Below, one piece after another: positions 46,700 to 58,129 of a stretch of DNA of 64,000 nucleotides (within the stretch, counting starts at the first letter, position 1; each line of letters begins with the position of its first letter). The DNA is from Lactuca virosa (lineage: Eukaryota > Streptophyta > Magnoliopsida > Asterales > Asteraceae): assembly GCA_928212115.1 (NCBI GenBank), contig CAKMRJ010005745.1:225349779-225413778 (forward strand), read 5' to 3'. Both the position numbers and the translations under genes were made by a program. The notes beneath the pieces were generated by a model. That model worked only from the letters and a program-made list of their open reading frames with translations. It was not told the origin of the DNA and did not search any database.

Positions 46700-47744
46700 A
46701 AAATAATGTTGTTATCGTTTGTTCAGTTTTGACCATGGAAATTTTGTCATTTCTTGCATGATTAATTAAATAAACTTGTTTTATATAACTTTTGTTGAAT
46801 CTGTAGAACGCTTTCATAACAAAACGTTTTTAACTCTAATCATTTGGTTATTCACGTCTATTTCTCGTCATCAATTGTCATTTATAATATTGATTTAAAT
46901 TTTAGAGTAGGTTTGTCGTCTTTATTTTTCTTCTTTTTTGTTGTCTTCTTTCAATATTTTTGTAAATGATATATACAGATTAATGAATAACAGGACAAAA
47001 GAGGATATCTGTCGTATTAGTTTTATTTATTCTGACGTCTTCTTCTTATCCCTTTCTCTATGTCATCCCTTTCTATATAACCATGTTTAAATTTTGGTCA
47101 TGTGGTCATTGAGGTTTGCGGTTTGCCTGAAGTGATTTCAAGACATATGGCATAGTCTAATTTTCGCAATATGGAATTAATTGGTGCACAAAAATTGGAC
47201 GGAAATCCTATTAGGAAAGTTACTTTTCTAAAAAAATAAAATAAATAAAAGACAAACGAAATGAAATACTTCATGTTTTGTTCCATTAGTTGTTTTCCCC
47301 GTGATGGCAATGTTCTAGACAAAAAGAGATAGTAGATTCATGATTTAGAAAATAGAGATTCTTGTAATATCCGAATTCGTATTAAACGTGTTAAAGAGAT
47401 AAACATTGTTTTGCATAGTATTGATCAAAATGTTAATATATATTTCAAGATATGCATTTCAAAAAAAAGTTAGATTCTCGTTTATATCCATCACTAATCA
47501 TTATAATTTACCTCATCACCACACTATACCATTAAAACCATGAGATACATATTACTAAAATATCATTCCATGTCATTTTTTATAATTAAAATCTAATAAA
47601 AAAAATACATTAAAAACATAGATTTTTTATAAAACTATTTTTTTTCATTCAATTAAAATAAGACATTACACTAATAAAAAAAAAGTACATTAATTAAAAA
47701 GAAACACAACTTTAAAAAAACATAAAAATGCTAAACATAAATAT
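46700..47744. other. AT-rich intergenic spacer
   Basis: No gene or clear element. Long A/T runs at 47480-47740. It presumably includes the upstream region of the UGT gene. Confidence 0.5.
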
Positions 47745-48491
47745 AAAAACTACCCCCTATTCCTATATTTTGCTCGAAATGACTCTTTCATTGCGAGAAA
47801 AATCTTAAGTCTTTGCCCTCGTAGTCCCCCGCTTTCATTTTCAATATCTCCAAATCATTTTTTGTTGAATCGATGTTTGCGCTTCTATAATTTTTTGTTC
47901 CACAAGACTTATCATCGCCGCCTTGCTCTCTTGTAGTTAAACATATCGATTAATTTTTTCTCCAAAGCCGACGAGGCAATTTTCTTTGCTTTATTTCTTC
48001 CGATGGGCCGAAGAAGAGGTTGCTCATCTTCAAGGTCTATCGGGTCATCGTTGATGTCGATGTATGTTCGCACGTCCGATTATTGGGAAGTTGCATCGGG
48101 GTTTCTTGCACGCTTTGAACTGCAGAATGTTTGTCAAGTTCTTTCGGTTTGCTCTTTCCAATTTGGAGCATCCTCCACTTTTAGCCACGATTTGAGATAT
48201 GGAAAAAGTTTGTGGGTTGTTGTTGTTTTTTCTATATTGATCCAAGGTCGCCTTAAACACATCGGAATCGCTTTGACCCGCTTTTATGTAGGTTGTTGAG
48301 GTTGTTTTAAATTCCGCCAAATTCTATACATTTAGCCTCAAATCAGGCCACTTATAGCTAATTTGGTCGGGATTTCGACTTTCATTCCTGTTAAATCATA
48401 GAACACGTTTCACACTTTTTCCCAAAAACAGTTAAGGGTTTGATTGTCTCCTTCAATTAGTTCATTGGAAGCAGATACCCACGCCTATGCT
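47745..48491 (-). pseudogene. Myb/SANT-like gene, C-terminal part (PIF/Harbinger type), split by C2
   Basis: On the minus strand, from the C2 edge: AWVSASNELIEGDNQT..CFWEKV, YDLTGMKVE, APNWKEQTER, TYIDINDDPIDLEDEQPLLRPIGRNKAKK, and MKESFRAKY near the end. The order, the W...W..V core and the RPIGRNKAKK box match the Myb/SANT-like proteins linked to PIF/Harbinger transposons (often annotated as glutathione S-transferase T3-like). In-frame stops (for example after WEKV and around ISGLI) and shifts make it a pseudogene. The N-terminal part is at 54393-54693. Confidence 0.72.
48487..48491. repeat. Target-site duplication ATGCT, left of C2
   Basis: ATGCT at 48487-48491 and 54393-54397, directly outside the C2 LTRs. 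Confidence 0.95.
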
Positions 48492-49276
48492 TGATGGGTT
48501 TTATGCATAAGAAACAATCCTATGTGCTCATACAAACCCTAATGCTTGGATCTAGGTTTCTCTATTGTACATGCTTTGAATCCAAGACTTACAAACCCTA
48601 GATCTATCAAATAAGAACTGAAATAAAGGGTTTAGTAATTACCTTTGATTGTTATATAGCAATAACAATCAATCCTTGCTTTGATTTGCTTCAGAAAGCT
48701 TAGTGCCTCAAGTGTTGCACCTCTAATGGAGTCACAAACACCACTAAGCAACATGGATGAAGAGGGAGGAGAGAGGAGGCAGCCAAAACGTCCAGAAACC
48801 CTAATCTAAGAGTTGTCCACGTTTTTGGGCATAAAGGCCTTTTTATATAGGTGTAGGCTATTAGGGTTTACAACTAGGAAACCCTAATCTGACTGCTTAG
48901 GCCCTAAGCAGCCCATGGATCCATTTCTTTAGAATCATGGACGAAATCTTATGGGCTTCCCCATAACTTTTGTCCACTCCACTCTATGGAGTCCATTAGC
49001 CCACTCTTGCAATTATCTTATGATTACAATTCCATTCCCTTAAGTTTAATTAATCTCTTTTAGTCACAAAATTAATTCATAATTAATTCTCGACTAATAT
49101 TAATTAAACAATATGATTTCTCCTTTAATATATTATTCTTATAATATATTAATAAATCATAATTCTCCTTAATTCATCCTACATATTGCTATGGTGAAGG
49201 CAACCCAAAAGGACCATGCTCATAATCGGGTCAAGTACATACCAAAACAGTTATGGACTTAGACACTAATCCAACA
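48492..49276 (-). repeat. C2 3' LTR (785 bp)
   Basis: On the minus strand TGTTGGATTAGTG...AACCCATCA. A TATA box lies in TATATAAAAAGG (minus, about 48838-48850), with AAACCCTAA and its inverse just upstream (around 48865-48893). Confidence 0.94.
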
Positions 49277-52200
49277 GTCTCCCACTTGGATAAGTCTAAT
49301 AACTATTCTGCGTATGACTTCAGAACCTGATCAGCAATCGTAGCTTTCAAAGCCGCTGTCAACTCTGATCTTATCAGATACGCGTGTCCTTTAGATAAGG
49401 GATTATATATTCCTCCATTCTACAAGATATCGTATAGACATGAGGCATGGTTTGAAATCATTCTCTCAGTCTACGTGTCGTTTCCCGATTTCCGATTTAT
49501 GACAACTGACTAATTGAACAAATCAAATCAGTCCTGGCCCGACCGAACACTTTCCTTTGTCATCACTAAATCATCGAGGGGCCCACAGATATCGCTTTTA
49601 TCCCACTTTGGGTAAAAGGAATGGATAAACTTTGACTCAAATGCTTGCTTGCACCTACTAATCGAATCACACACAACAATAAGTTTTATAACACCAAGTT
49701 ACTGGTGCGTTTACTTATCATCAATGTGCAACTGATCAGCAAGTAACAACTCACACGTCTTGGTTTCAAGAATATACAATATTATCGTCTCACCAATCAC
49801 TCGTGATAAAACCATGAAGTGATTCAAGTGAGCGTGGGTTTAATCCAATACTTTAATCTTATCAAAGCACTCATGAACTCTGCAGCAAACTTGTGCTATG
49901 TCTAAACACTTTACACAATCTATAGACAGATTGATGACAGTCTTCCTTCATACTTACTTCCAACGTATGACCGACTGTGGAGGTTCGAATAACCTAGTTA
50001 TTCTGGAAGTCAAAACATGCAAAATGAAACGCAATAATAATATTAATCCTATATGGCCCCAAAACTTTTGAGCGTAAATAAAAACACTTTTATTTAAACA
50101 CCATATTGATTACTCATTATTCATTTCTTACTGTTTCAGAAAATCAACTTATTACTCGAATTATAACCACAATTGTCCCATGCTCCAAGCATGCACACTT
50201 TGGTTTCCTATGGTCCATACTTTATGAAATAGATCACTTGGAAAACTTTTCCAATGAAACTCATTTCACAATCCCCAATATGTCAGATTCTAACATTTTA
50301 TGCAACGATCTTGTCGTAAAGTCATAGCACAAAAGACATCAAGACTTGGCCAATGAAATCACAAAGTACTCTATCTGAAATTGTTACAAAACAATTATAT
50401 AGATGTGATGTCTCTCACTCAAAGTACGTTCCTTTGAACATCCTTTTTGCATAAAAGTTTCTAATCTAGACATATTTCTTAATATCCAACTCCCATTAAT
50501 GGAAACATTTCCATATTTGCCATATGACACCTCATTCTTCATAGAATCTTATCTATTCATAATAATGTCAATATAGTCCATCCAGTACTATACTTCCAAC
50601 TACTCACAAGCGACAAATCCTCAGTGAACCTCAGATCGTCCTTTGATAGTTGTTTAATTATTTTAGTTAGAACCATTTCTAGTCCCTTTTCCCTCTTAAT
50701 GCCCTAGGCATTTGGAAAATTTTAGAATGGTCAAATATTATAGCATATGCAATCGATCCTATACCCGAAGCGTATTGGACACGATGCATAATGTCTCATA
50801 TAAAGACGTGATACTTTATCAGCCTTCTGCCATAATATTTTATGTGCCATGTTCCCGCAATTCGAACTATGAAGAGGGATGCCGTAATCATAATCGAATT
50901 TTGAGAATGCACTATGTATCCTTGACTAAATTTATTAACATTTCTCGATCTAAGCTATAGAATTTTGAAACGAAGTATAATATTCTCTCCCTTAATTATA
51001 GCAAAACAACTTTTCAACCCTTGCAACTTTGCAAAGTGAATCTTTGTTTTCTATAATTAATATTGCTAACTTGCAATACTTACCATAATAATCATGCTCC
51101 CACTAACATGATGATTATTTTCTTACCAGCATAACACTTATGCTCCCACTAGCTTTGACATGTATTCAGAAAACAATTGAACTTCTAGAAAACAATGCTT
51201 ATTGAATTCCTTAAGTTCATATTTCTAATACCTAATGCTTTGATAAGCCTTTATCTAAGTTTTTAAGCTCATACACCTTTGCCTTAGATATCTCACATGT
51301 GTGTCTAAACAATTCAAAATTTATGTTACTAAGTCCCAAATGTTCAGATTAATTGCCAAATCTCACAATTCGAACTATGAAAAGGGATGCCGTAATCATA
51401 ATCGAATTTGAGAATACAATTTTCTCAATTGCTATCTTCTTAAAATCTCTCTTAGTGAAAGCATTTCCTCACAATCATTTTCATGAAGGAGGAAAACCTT
51501 ATGACACTTAGATTTTATGATGTATGTGTTCCTATCCATGTGAATTTGTCAAAACGAAAGTTCGCGGCAAATCTAGAACCATAGGGACTGAACTTGTTCA
51601 ATCTTGATTTCTTGCCTCATGGTAACATGAATGCCCACCATGTCTTCCAAGCAACTCACCCTTTCGTATCAATGTACTTTCCATTGATCAAGGTGCTTTG
51701 TCTTTATTCATTCAAATGAGAACTCAAAGAACTCACATGCATAATTAACTCAATTGGAATGGCACAGAAAAAGAGTATGTCATCCACGATAGACTTTAGA
51801 CCTCAAGTCGTGTGCTAGTGATGATCAACTAGGTTTACTCTTGATTTGTTCTTGAAACTTTTCAAGACCATTAAGTGTCCCACTGACTCCTTGACATATA
51901 AGATTCTCTTGTCAAGAAACATTTCTTGACAAACAAATATTCAAGAGTTAGTGTAGCCTTTTGTCAAGTTCAACACTTCACACAATTGGTCCTAGTTGGT
52001 CTTTGTCTTATCCAAGACATCACAACTTACCAATTTCAAATGTGCAAGAATAAGAAAACTTTTCCAAATTCCACATTTGTCGAGTGTTATAAACCTACTT
52101 AAGACTTGTCACTCATGTCAGAATCTTGACTCTAAGACTTGATATTGGAACGAAGTATGATTGACTTCTTGATTTAACCATTTCTACAATTCTCGATTCC

Positions 52201-52956
52201 TCTTCTTAGACATGCAATTGCACTAAGACTCACTTAGAGGATCTATTGAGATATGGTTCTTAATCATTAAGACTTATCATAAAACACAATAAAAGGTACT
52301 CTCCCTTCTTCTTGGAATGGAGAAACTTTTATCTTTCTGCCTACTCGATTCTTCTTATTCGTTCTGCTATTGATTGAAACTCTTTCAATCAACTCAGAAT
52401 TATACTTAATCTTATAAGTATAACCATATTTAATAAACTTTAGTAAATCATGACGAATATCTTTATCACTCTTGTGGTGGACTTGATCAACGCACAACCT
52501 AGTGTACTCGATCTCCTAGTCCTTCTCTTGACACTTTGTCAAAGAATTAGTCTAATTTCCAAATATGAAGTTTCTCATTCATCATGCAACCAAGTTCCAT
52601 GATTCCAAGTTTCTGTCCAACTGAAACTTGGGCGATGAGAATCTTCCTTTATTTGGAAAATCCTCGACATTTCACAAATAACATAATCAAGAATCACATC
52701 CAATTCAACATTGCTAAAATTAGAAATACATAAACATCCATTTTCACATATGCCATTGCAAGGATAAATAGGACGAAATCAAAATTCATTTTATTGCGGA
52801 AAAACTTGTCCTTACAATGCAATTCAAATGAAAACTATGTTATTTCAATTCCGAAGCAATCTATTCTAACTCTAAAGTAGTAGCTCAAAAATCCGATCTT
52901 CAAGCAATGCGATCGAAATCCATTTCTTCACGATCAGATTCAGCTTACTTCTTCCG
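49277..52956 (-). pseudogene. C2 internal region with dead copia pol and 3' non-coding part
   Basis: No open frame. In its own sense (52956 downward) it matches C3 from about 58130 on, block by block. These blocks are relics of integrase (around 52300), the inter-domain linker (about 51830) and RT (about 51500). The 3' part (about 50060-49300) resembles the C1 3' region. A phrase of about 45 bp (AATTCGAACTATGAA, then GGGATGCCGTAATCATAATC) occurs twice, at about 50858-50908 and 51365-51413. Confidence 0.65.
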
Positions 52957-53252
52957 TTAAGCTTCCTCTCTTTTCTTCGATCCTACAAAACATCAAAATG
53001 CAATCTTATCACATCATGTATTGAAAATCAAAGAATAGGAACTTATAGAGTTAGTTATTGGATTTTACCTGAAGTAGAGCCATACGTCTTGACTCTCCCA
53101 TCTCTTAGATATCTCAGGTAAACAGGACAGCTTCGTCTCCAATGCCCCTTCTCTTGGCAGTAGAAGCAGATGGACTCTTTTGGAATGGCACAAGGAACTA
53201 TCTCAGAATTTACCTTTTCTAGATTTCCAATGTCACTATTATCAATGTCCAT
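52957..53252 (-). CDS. C2 mini-Gag with one zinc knuckle, two exons
   Basis: Exon 1 53252-53069 (ATG in MDIDNSDIG) and exon 2 52982-52957, 69 residues in all. The knuckle is CFYCQEKGHWRRSC, followed by PVYLRYLRDGRVKTYGSTSG; exon 2 adds the basic end SKKREEA. The 86 bp intron (53068-52983) runs GTAAAA...GTTTTGTAG. The large UBN2 gag domain seen in C1 is absent. C3 keeps the same two-exon design and ending. The splicing is inferred. Confidence 0.55.
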
Positions 53253-53593
53253 TGAAGTTTGGGAGTTTGATTTGCCAGACAAATAAACAACTAATATTTA
53301 AAAGATTTGAAATTATCTATTGTTTTGGCAAGGATAATCATTTAATTAAGATAAAATTCGGATTTTAACTTCAAAAAACGATTTAGGCATCAAATCCAAG
53401 TCAAAATAGCAACAAAATCTCGAAATATCCTCTGCCTGACGCACAAACTCGCCGAGTCAGCTCTGAACTCGCCGAGTAGGGCCAACTCGCCGAGTCCAGA
53501 TACTGACTCGCCGAGTTGAGTCGGGCAGAGGCAAGAAAACGTTTTTTCAGCAAACAAAACAGTTAAGCATCACATACAATTGAAACCAATCAA
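53253..53593 (-). other. C2 leader with four palindromes
   Basis: Non-coding. Four ACTCG-C-CGAGT words (plus-strand reading) lie at 53447-53457, 53467-53477, 53485-53495 and 53506-53516, starting about 80 nt after the primer site in the element's own sense. This is the same number and position as in C1. Confidence 0.85.
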
Positions 53594-53606
53594 GGCTCTG
53601 ATACCA
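53594..53606 (-). other. Primer-binding site of C2
   Basis: Minus-strand TGGTATCAGAGCC, one base from the 5' LTR. Confidence 0.93.
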
Positions 53607-53607
53607 C

Positions 53608-54392
53608 TGATGGGTTTTATGCATAAGAAACAATCCTATGTGCTCATACAAACCCTAATGCTTGGATCTAGGTTTCTCTATTGTACATGCTTTGAATCCA
53701 AGACTTACAAACCCTAGATCTATCAAATAAGAACTGAAATAAAGGGTTTAGTAATTACCTTTGATTGTTATATAGCAATAACAATCAATCCTTGCTTTGA
53801 TTTGCTTCAGAAAGCTTAGTGCCTCAAGTGTTGCACCTCTAATGGAGTCACAAACACCACTAAGCAACTTGGATGAAGAGGGAGGAGAGAGGAGGCAGCC
53901 AAAACGTCCAGAAACCCTAATCTAAGAGTTGTCCACGTTTTTGGGCATAAAGGGCTTTTTATATAGGTGTAGGCTATTAGGGTTTACAACTAGGAAACCC
54001 TAATCTGACTGCTTAGGCCCTAAGCAGCCCATGAATCCCTTTCTTTAGAGTCATGGACGAAATCTTATGGGCTTCCCCATAAATTTTGTCCACTCCACTC
54101 TATGGAGTCCATTAGCCCACTCTTGCAATTATCTTGTGATTACAATTCCAGTCCCTTAAGTTTAATTAATCTCTTTTAGTCACAAAATTAATTCATAATT
54201 AATTCTCGACTAATATTAATTAAACAATATGATTTCTCCTTTAATATATTACTCTTATAATATATTAATAAATCATAATTCTCCTTAATTCATCCTACAT
54301 ATTGCTATGGTGAAGGCAACCCAAAAGGACCATGCTCATAATCGGGTCAAGTACATACCAAAACAGTTATGGACTTAGACACTAATCCAACA
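53608..54392 (-). repeat. C2 5' LTR (785 bp)
   Basis: Near-identical to 48492-49276. TATA region at about 53953-53968 (minus). A donor-like AAAG/GTAATT (about 53755-53763, minus) stands where C1 and C3 have AAG/GTATGT. Confidence 0.94.
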
Positions 54393-54693
54393 ATGCTAAC
54401 TTCTCTTCTTTCTCTTTTGCCCATTGCACCCTATCGGTTGCATTGGTTCGAACGGGTTTTTTCCTTTATTTTTTTAGTTCGGGCGGTGGTGAAGGTTGTG
54501 CTTCCGTTACAAAATCCGGCGAATGAGGGGTTACGAAGGTTGTGCTCGGAAATGTTGTTGGTATACGAACCAAGATTGAAATTGTTGTTTGATAGGGTAG
54601 GAAAGCTTGGTATTGTTGTTGAACAAGTTGTGCTTGTTGGATAGGGAAACCACTTTGGAGGAAATTCATAAAACCACCTTCAGGTGATTCCAT
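54393..54693 (-). pseudogene. Myb/SANT-like gene, N-terminal part (PIF/Harbinger type)
   Basis: ATG at 54693: MESPEGGFMNFLQSGFPIQQ, a Gln/Pro-rich start, then TPHSPDFVTEAQPSPPPELKK, a TAA, RKKPVRTNATDRVQWAKEKEEKLA, ending at the C2 insertion. The next residues (AWVSASNELI) are at 48486 downward. The stop and the insertion break the gene. The N-terminal acidic/Gln-rich region followed by a W.K.EE..LA.AW motif is typical of this family. Confidence 0.7.
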
Positions 54694-55017
54694 TTTCGGG
54701 TATTGGAGGGGAGTTGTATCTAACGCAAAAGTGTTATTGGGTTTGCGATTTCGATAGTGTGGTGGGGTATTTTGATTTGGATTTATGATTTTTGGATTGT
54801 GAACAAGTTGTGTATTGTGATATTTATATAGGTAAATATTTATTTGTTTGTTTTTTTTAAAAGAATTGTCGTTCAACTGCTAGTTAAAGGCGTAAAGGGG
54901 TCAAGAGGCTTTCATTGGCCGTTTTCAATCGTGGAATGCACCAAAAATCACCACGACCACAAGCCACCACGAACTGCTGAGATGGTGTTCTTGATTGTAG
55001 TTCGTGGCCATGTAAAT
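54694..55017. other. Spacer between the Myb-like pseudogene and E5
   Basis: Would contain the promoter of the pseudogene; a TATA-like TATATAAATAT lies at about 54820-54835 (minus). A CCACGACCACAAGCCACCAC stretch is at 54949-54968. No gene. Confidence 0.45.
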
Positions 55018-55640
55018 TGTAACGCCTGCAACTTCGGGCTACGCAAATAAAATATAATAAATGATAAATACGATATTTTTATAGAAGGTTATTTAGGATA
55101 AATAACCTTAACCAAAGTTATAGTATATTTGACAAAGATTTTGTACATATAAAGAACGTTAAAATCCTACTTCGTATGAAGAAGTTATGCTTCTTCGAAG
55201 TTTCGTAATTAAACCGACACGACTCTGCGTATCGTAAAAAAAGTGAATTTTGGATACGTTGCTTTTTAGCCTAATAAATCTAAATGAAAGTCGTAGTAAT
55301 CATAAAACCGAGAGCGTGCATATAGAGAACGTCTAAATCTTACTTCATACGAGAAAATTATGATTTTTAAAAGTTTTAGCGCAGTTGTTTGAGCACAGAA
55401 ATCGAATTTTAGATTGATCGATTTTTAGCCGAAACAATCTAAACGAGATTTGAAGATCTCTTCAATACCTATCCGTCGATATAAAGATAGTCGATAATGG
55501 ATATCATATGAAAAAAGCTATGAATTATATACAGACTTTAGCACGCTAAGCCTACTAAAATAAATAATAACAATAAATTGGAAATTAGTCGACGGAGACT
55601 AAATGAACATTGTAGATCTCATCGATAGCTACGCTGGGAT

Positions 55641-55645
55641 ATAAA
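55641..55645. repeat. Target-site duplication ATAAA, left of C3
   Basis: ATAAA at 55641-55645 and 62113-62117 flanks C3. Confidence 0.9.
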
Positions 55646-56266
55646 TGTTGGATTAGGTGTCTAAGCTCATTATTATAATTGGTATATACTTGAAATGATA
55701 GGAGCATAGTCCTTTTGGGTTGCCCTCATACTAGTAACTAGACAGGATGACTTTTGAAGAAAGAGGTTGAATTTATAGTTTGATTAATAAATTGAGATAA
55801 ATGATTTATTAATGTATTATGGAAATAATATATTAATTATAAATCATATTATTTAGTTAATAGTTAATCAGAAATTAATTGGAATTAATTGTATTAATTA
55901 AAAGTTCAGGGGCTGTGTAGCAATTTATTGATAGTTGTGGAATTGGGCTCTTAGACCTCCCTAGAAGGGATGGACGAAAACTTCTAGGAACGCCCTAGAA
56001 TTTTCATCCAAGGAATTTGTATGGGGAGTCCATGGGCTGCTTAGGCCTTAAGCTAAGGAATTAGGGTTTCCTCTAGCAAACCCTAGGTTTGGCTCTAAGC
56101 TACCTCAGCTATACAAAGGGTTGTATCCCTTCATGATTTTGGTCACTCTTAACCCTAAAAGAGTAGCCGAATTCTCAAGCCTTCTCCTCCTCTCTCCTCT
56201 CTCATCCTCTTGCCTAGTTTGGGTGTGAGCCATTAGAGGTTTTACACTTGTGACACTTGCTCTCAA
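55646..56266 (+). repeat. C3 5' LTR, 3' end deleted
   Basis: Matches the first about 629 bp of the 3' LTR up to TTGCTCTCAA. At 56266 it switches directly to gag sequence, so about 210 bp of LTR, the primer site, the palindrome leader and the gag start are missing. Confidence 0.85.
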
Positions 56267-56279
56267 ACCATTTGACCAT

Positions 56280-56557
56280 ATGGTAAAGAGAAATGCTAGT
56301 TCTGAGATAGTACCATGTGCTAATCCTAAAAGGTCCACATGTTTCTATTGCCAATTGGAGGGGCATTGGTTCCGAAGCTGCCCTAAGTACCTGAAACATC
56401 TTAGAGATGGCAAATTCAAGTCGTATGACTCCACTTCAGGTACATCCACTATCTAACTCCATTATTTTATTGATTTGTCATCCATAGATTCTTAATACAT
56501 GATGTGATAATCACATTTTTATGTTTTGCAGGATCTAAGAGAAAGAAGGAAGCTTAA
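56280..56557 (+). CDS. C3 mini-Gag with one zinc knuckle, two exons
   Basis: Exon 1 from a Met at 56280 to 56439 (start uncertain because of the deletion), with SSEIVPCANPKRSTCFYCQ and the knuckle CFYCQLEGHWFRSC. It ends SYDSTSG. Exon 2 56532-56557 encodes SKRKKEA and a stop. The intron 56440-56531 (92 bp) is GTACAT...GTTTTGCAG. Same splice phase and same ending as in C2. Confidence 0.5.
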
Positions 56558-56669
56558 GAAGAGTAAGCTGAATTTGATCGTGAGAGATGGATTTCAGTCG
56601 CATGGTTTGATGATTAGATTTTGGAAGTTGTTGTTTAGGAGTTATGATAGATTAATAGATAGAAACATA

Positions 56670-57744
56670 GGTGGCGTTTGGTCCGCATAATGTTTTTGAT
56701 GGAATTGGTTGGCGGATTTGAAATTTGAATCTAATTTCATATTATGTTTGGTTAGCAGAAAATGGAACTGAAATAATATAAAATAACAAGATTTCCTTTT
56801 TTCCTTTTTCGCTTTTTTTACTTTGTTTTATAGCGTATATGTAAAAATATATTATATAAATTATAAAATTAGTAAATGATGGTGATGGTGCCAATAATGT
56901 TGATGGTGGATACAGTGGTGATGAGGGCGACGGAGGTGATGGTGGGTAGTGGCAGAGGTGATGACGGTGGTGGTGGTAGTAATTGTGATGGTGATGGTGA
57001 CAGTCATGAGTAGTGGCGGAGTTGGTAGGTGGTGTAGTGATGGACGTGGCAATGGTGGTAGTAACGGTGGTGGTGATGAAGGTGGTGGCAATGGTGTTGG
57101 TGTTGGTGGCGGTGATGGTGGTGGTGGCAGTGATGTTATGGTCTCGGTGGTGAGTGGTGGTGGATGTGGAAGGTAGTATGGTGGTAGAGGTGGTGATGGT
57201 GCTGGAGGTGGAAAATGATGGTGATAGTGGTGGTGTTGGTTGGTTGTGGTGGTGGTGGTGGGTGGTGTTAGAGGTGGTGTGTAGCAGGTGGTAACGGTGG
57301 TGATGTGTGGTGATGGTCGTCGTGGCAGAGGTGGTGGGCAGCGGTGGCAGTGGTCGGCGTAGGTGGAGGTGACGGTACTAGTGGGTGGAGTTCGGTGGTA
57401 ATGGAGGTACCAGTGGTGGTTATGGTGGGTGGTGGTTGTATGTAGCGGTGGTGGTGGGTGGTGGGGGTAGAGGAGGTGGAGGTGGCATTGGTGGCGGCGA
57501 TAGAGAGGTTTCATATGTAGTGTTAAAAGTAAAATGGGTAATATGGTAACATTCATCATTCTCATTTGAAAGGAATTCTAATTCCTTAAGTTTTTGGATG
57601 GAGTTTATTTTCCCTCATTGGAAGGAAAATTTGACTCATTTAGGAATCCAATTCCACTCGAATGTTTGAATCAAACAAAGGAAAGTGATGGAATTAGATT
57701 CCAATTCCATCTAATTCCAATGGATTCCAGCAAACCAAACGACA
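56670..57744. mobile_element. DNA-transposon-like insert in C3 with GGT-rich core
   Basis: Flanked by ACATA (56665-56669 and 57745-57749). Ends are imperfect inverted repeats: GGTGGCGTTTGGT at the left, and ACCAAACGACA at the right. Imperfect inverted similarity continues inward (GGAATTGG / TCCAATTCC-type stretches). No transposase. It could be a MITE or a non-autonomous hAT- or Harbinger-like element; the superfamily is not decided. Confidence 0.6.
56876..57500. repeat. GGT/GTG-rich compound microsatellite
   Basis: About 620 bp of GGTGGT, GATGGTGGT and GTGGTAGT units with strong strand asymmetry (G and T on the plus strand). The 234-residue His/Pro ORF on the minus strand is a by-product. 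Confidence 0.93.
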
Positions 57745-57749
57745 ACATA

Positions 57750-58129
57750 GTTTTTGTATGTTTGCATTCTAAGTACAAATTTTTCCGCTTATTATCAATA
57801 AAAGTGAAATTTTGATTTATTTACTTTAATATTTCCTTGCAATAAAATTTTCCGCTTATTATCATGATTGACCAAGTGAAAAGGAATTCTCATCACCTAA
57901 GTTTCAATTGGATAGAAACTTAGATTCATACTATTCGAATTGTGTGATGTATGAGAATCCTGTTCTTTGGATGATTACGAATAATTCGTTGATCACATGT
58001 TTATGTGAGTCAAAGTGAAGGACTATTGGATCTAGTACATATTGATATAGACTCTTGGGATCCACCACAAAGGACGATAACTCTATTCATCATGGTTTAG
58101 TGATGTTTCAGTAAATATGGTTGTGTTTA
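57750..58129 (+). other. C3 stretch without recognised domain
   Basis: AT-rich sequence between the DNA-transposon-like insert and the readable integrase remnant. It contains repeated TTTTCCGCTTATTATCA (57780 and 57850). No gene. Confidence 0.4.

Larger units (their letters stand above)
48492..54392 (-). mobile_element. Copia-type element C2, reverse, probably non-autonomous
   Basis: A 5.9 kb element with two 785 bp LTRs (48492-49276 and 53608-54392) that differ at about ten sites by eye. It has an intact primer site (53606-53594), a purine tract before the left LTR (on the minus strand AAGTGGGAGAC) and a perfect duplication. Inside there is no open pol. The only clean coding part is a short zinc-knuckle gag (53252 down to 52957). 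The long remainder is colinear with the decayed pol of C3. Confidence 0.9.

Noticed and set aside
48003..48320. Plus-strand 98-residue ORF
   Set aside because: Antisense to the Myb/SANT-like pseudogene, whose RPIGRNKAKK and INDDPIDL boxes read on the minus strand.
56861..57565. 234-residue His/Pro/Thr-rich ORF on the minus strand
   Set aside because: It is the complement of the GGT/GTG microsatellite; low complexity, no domain.
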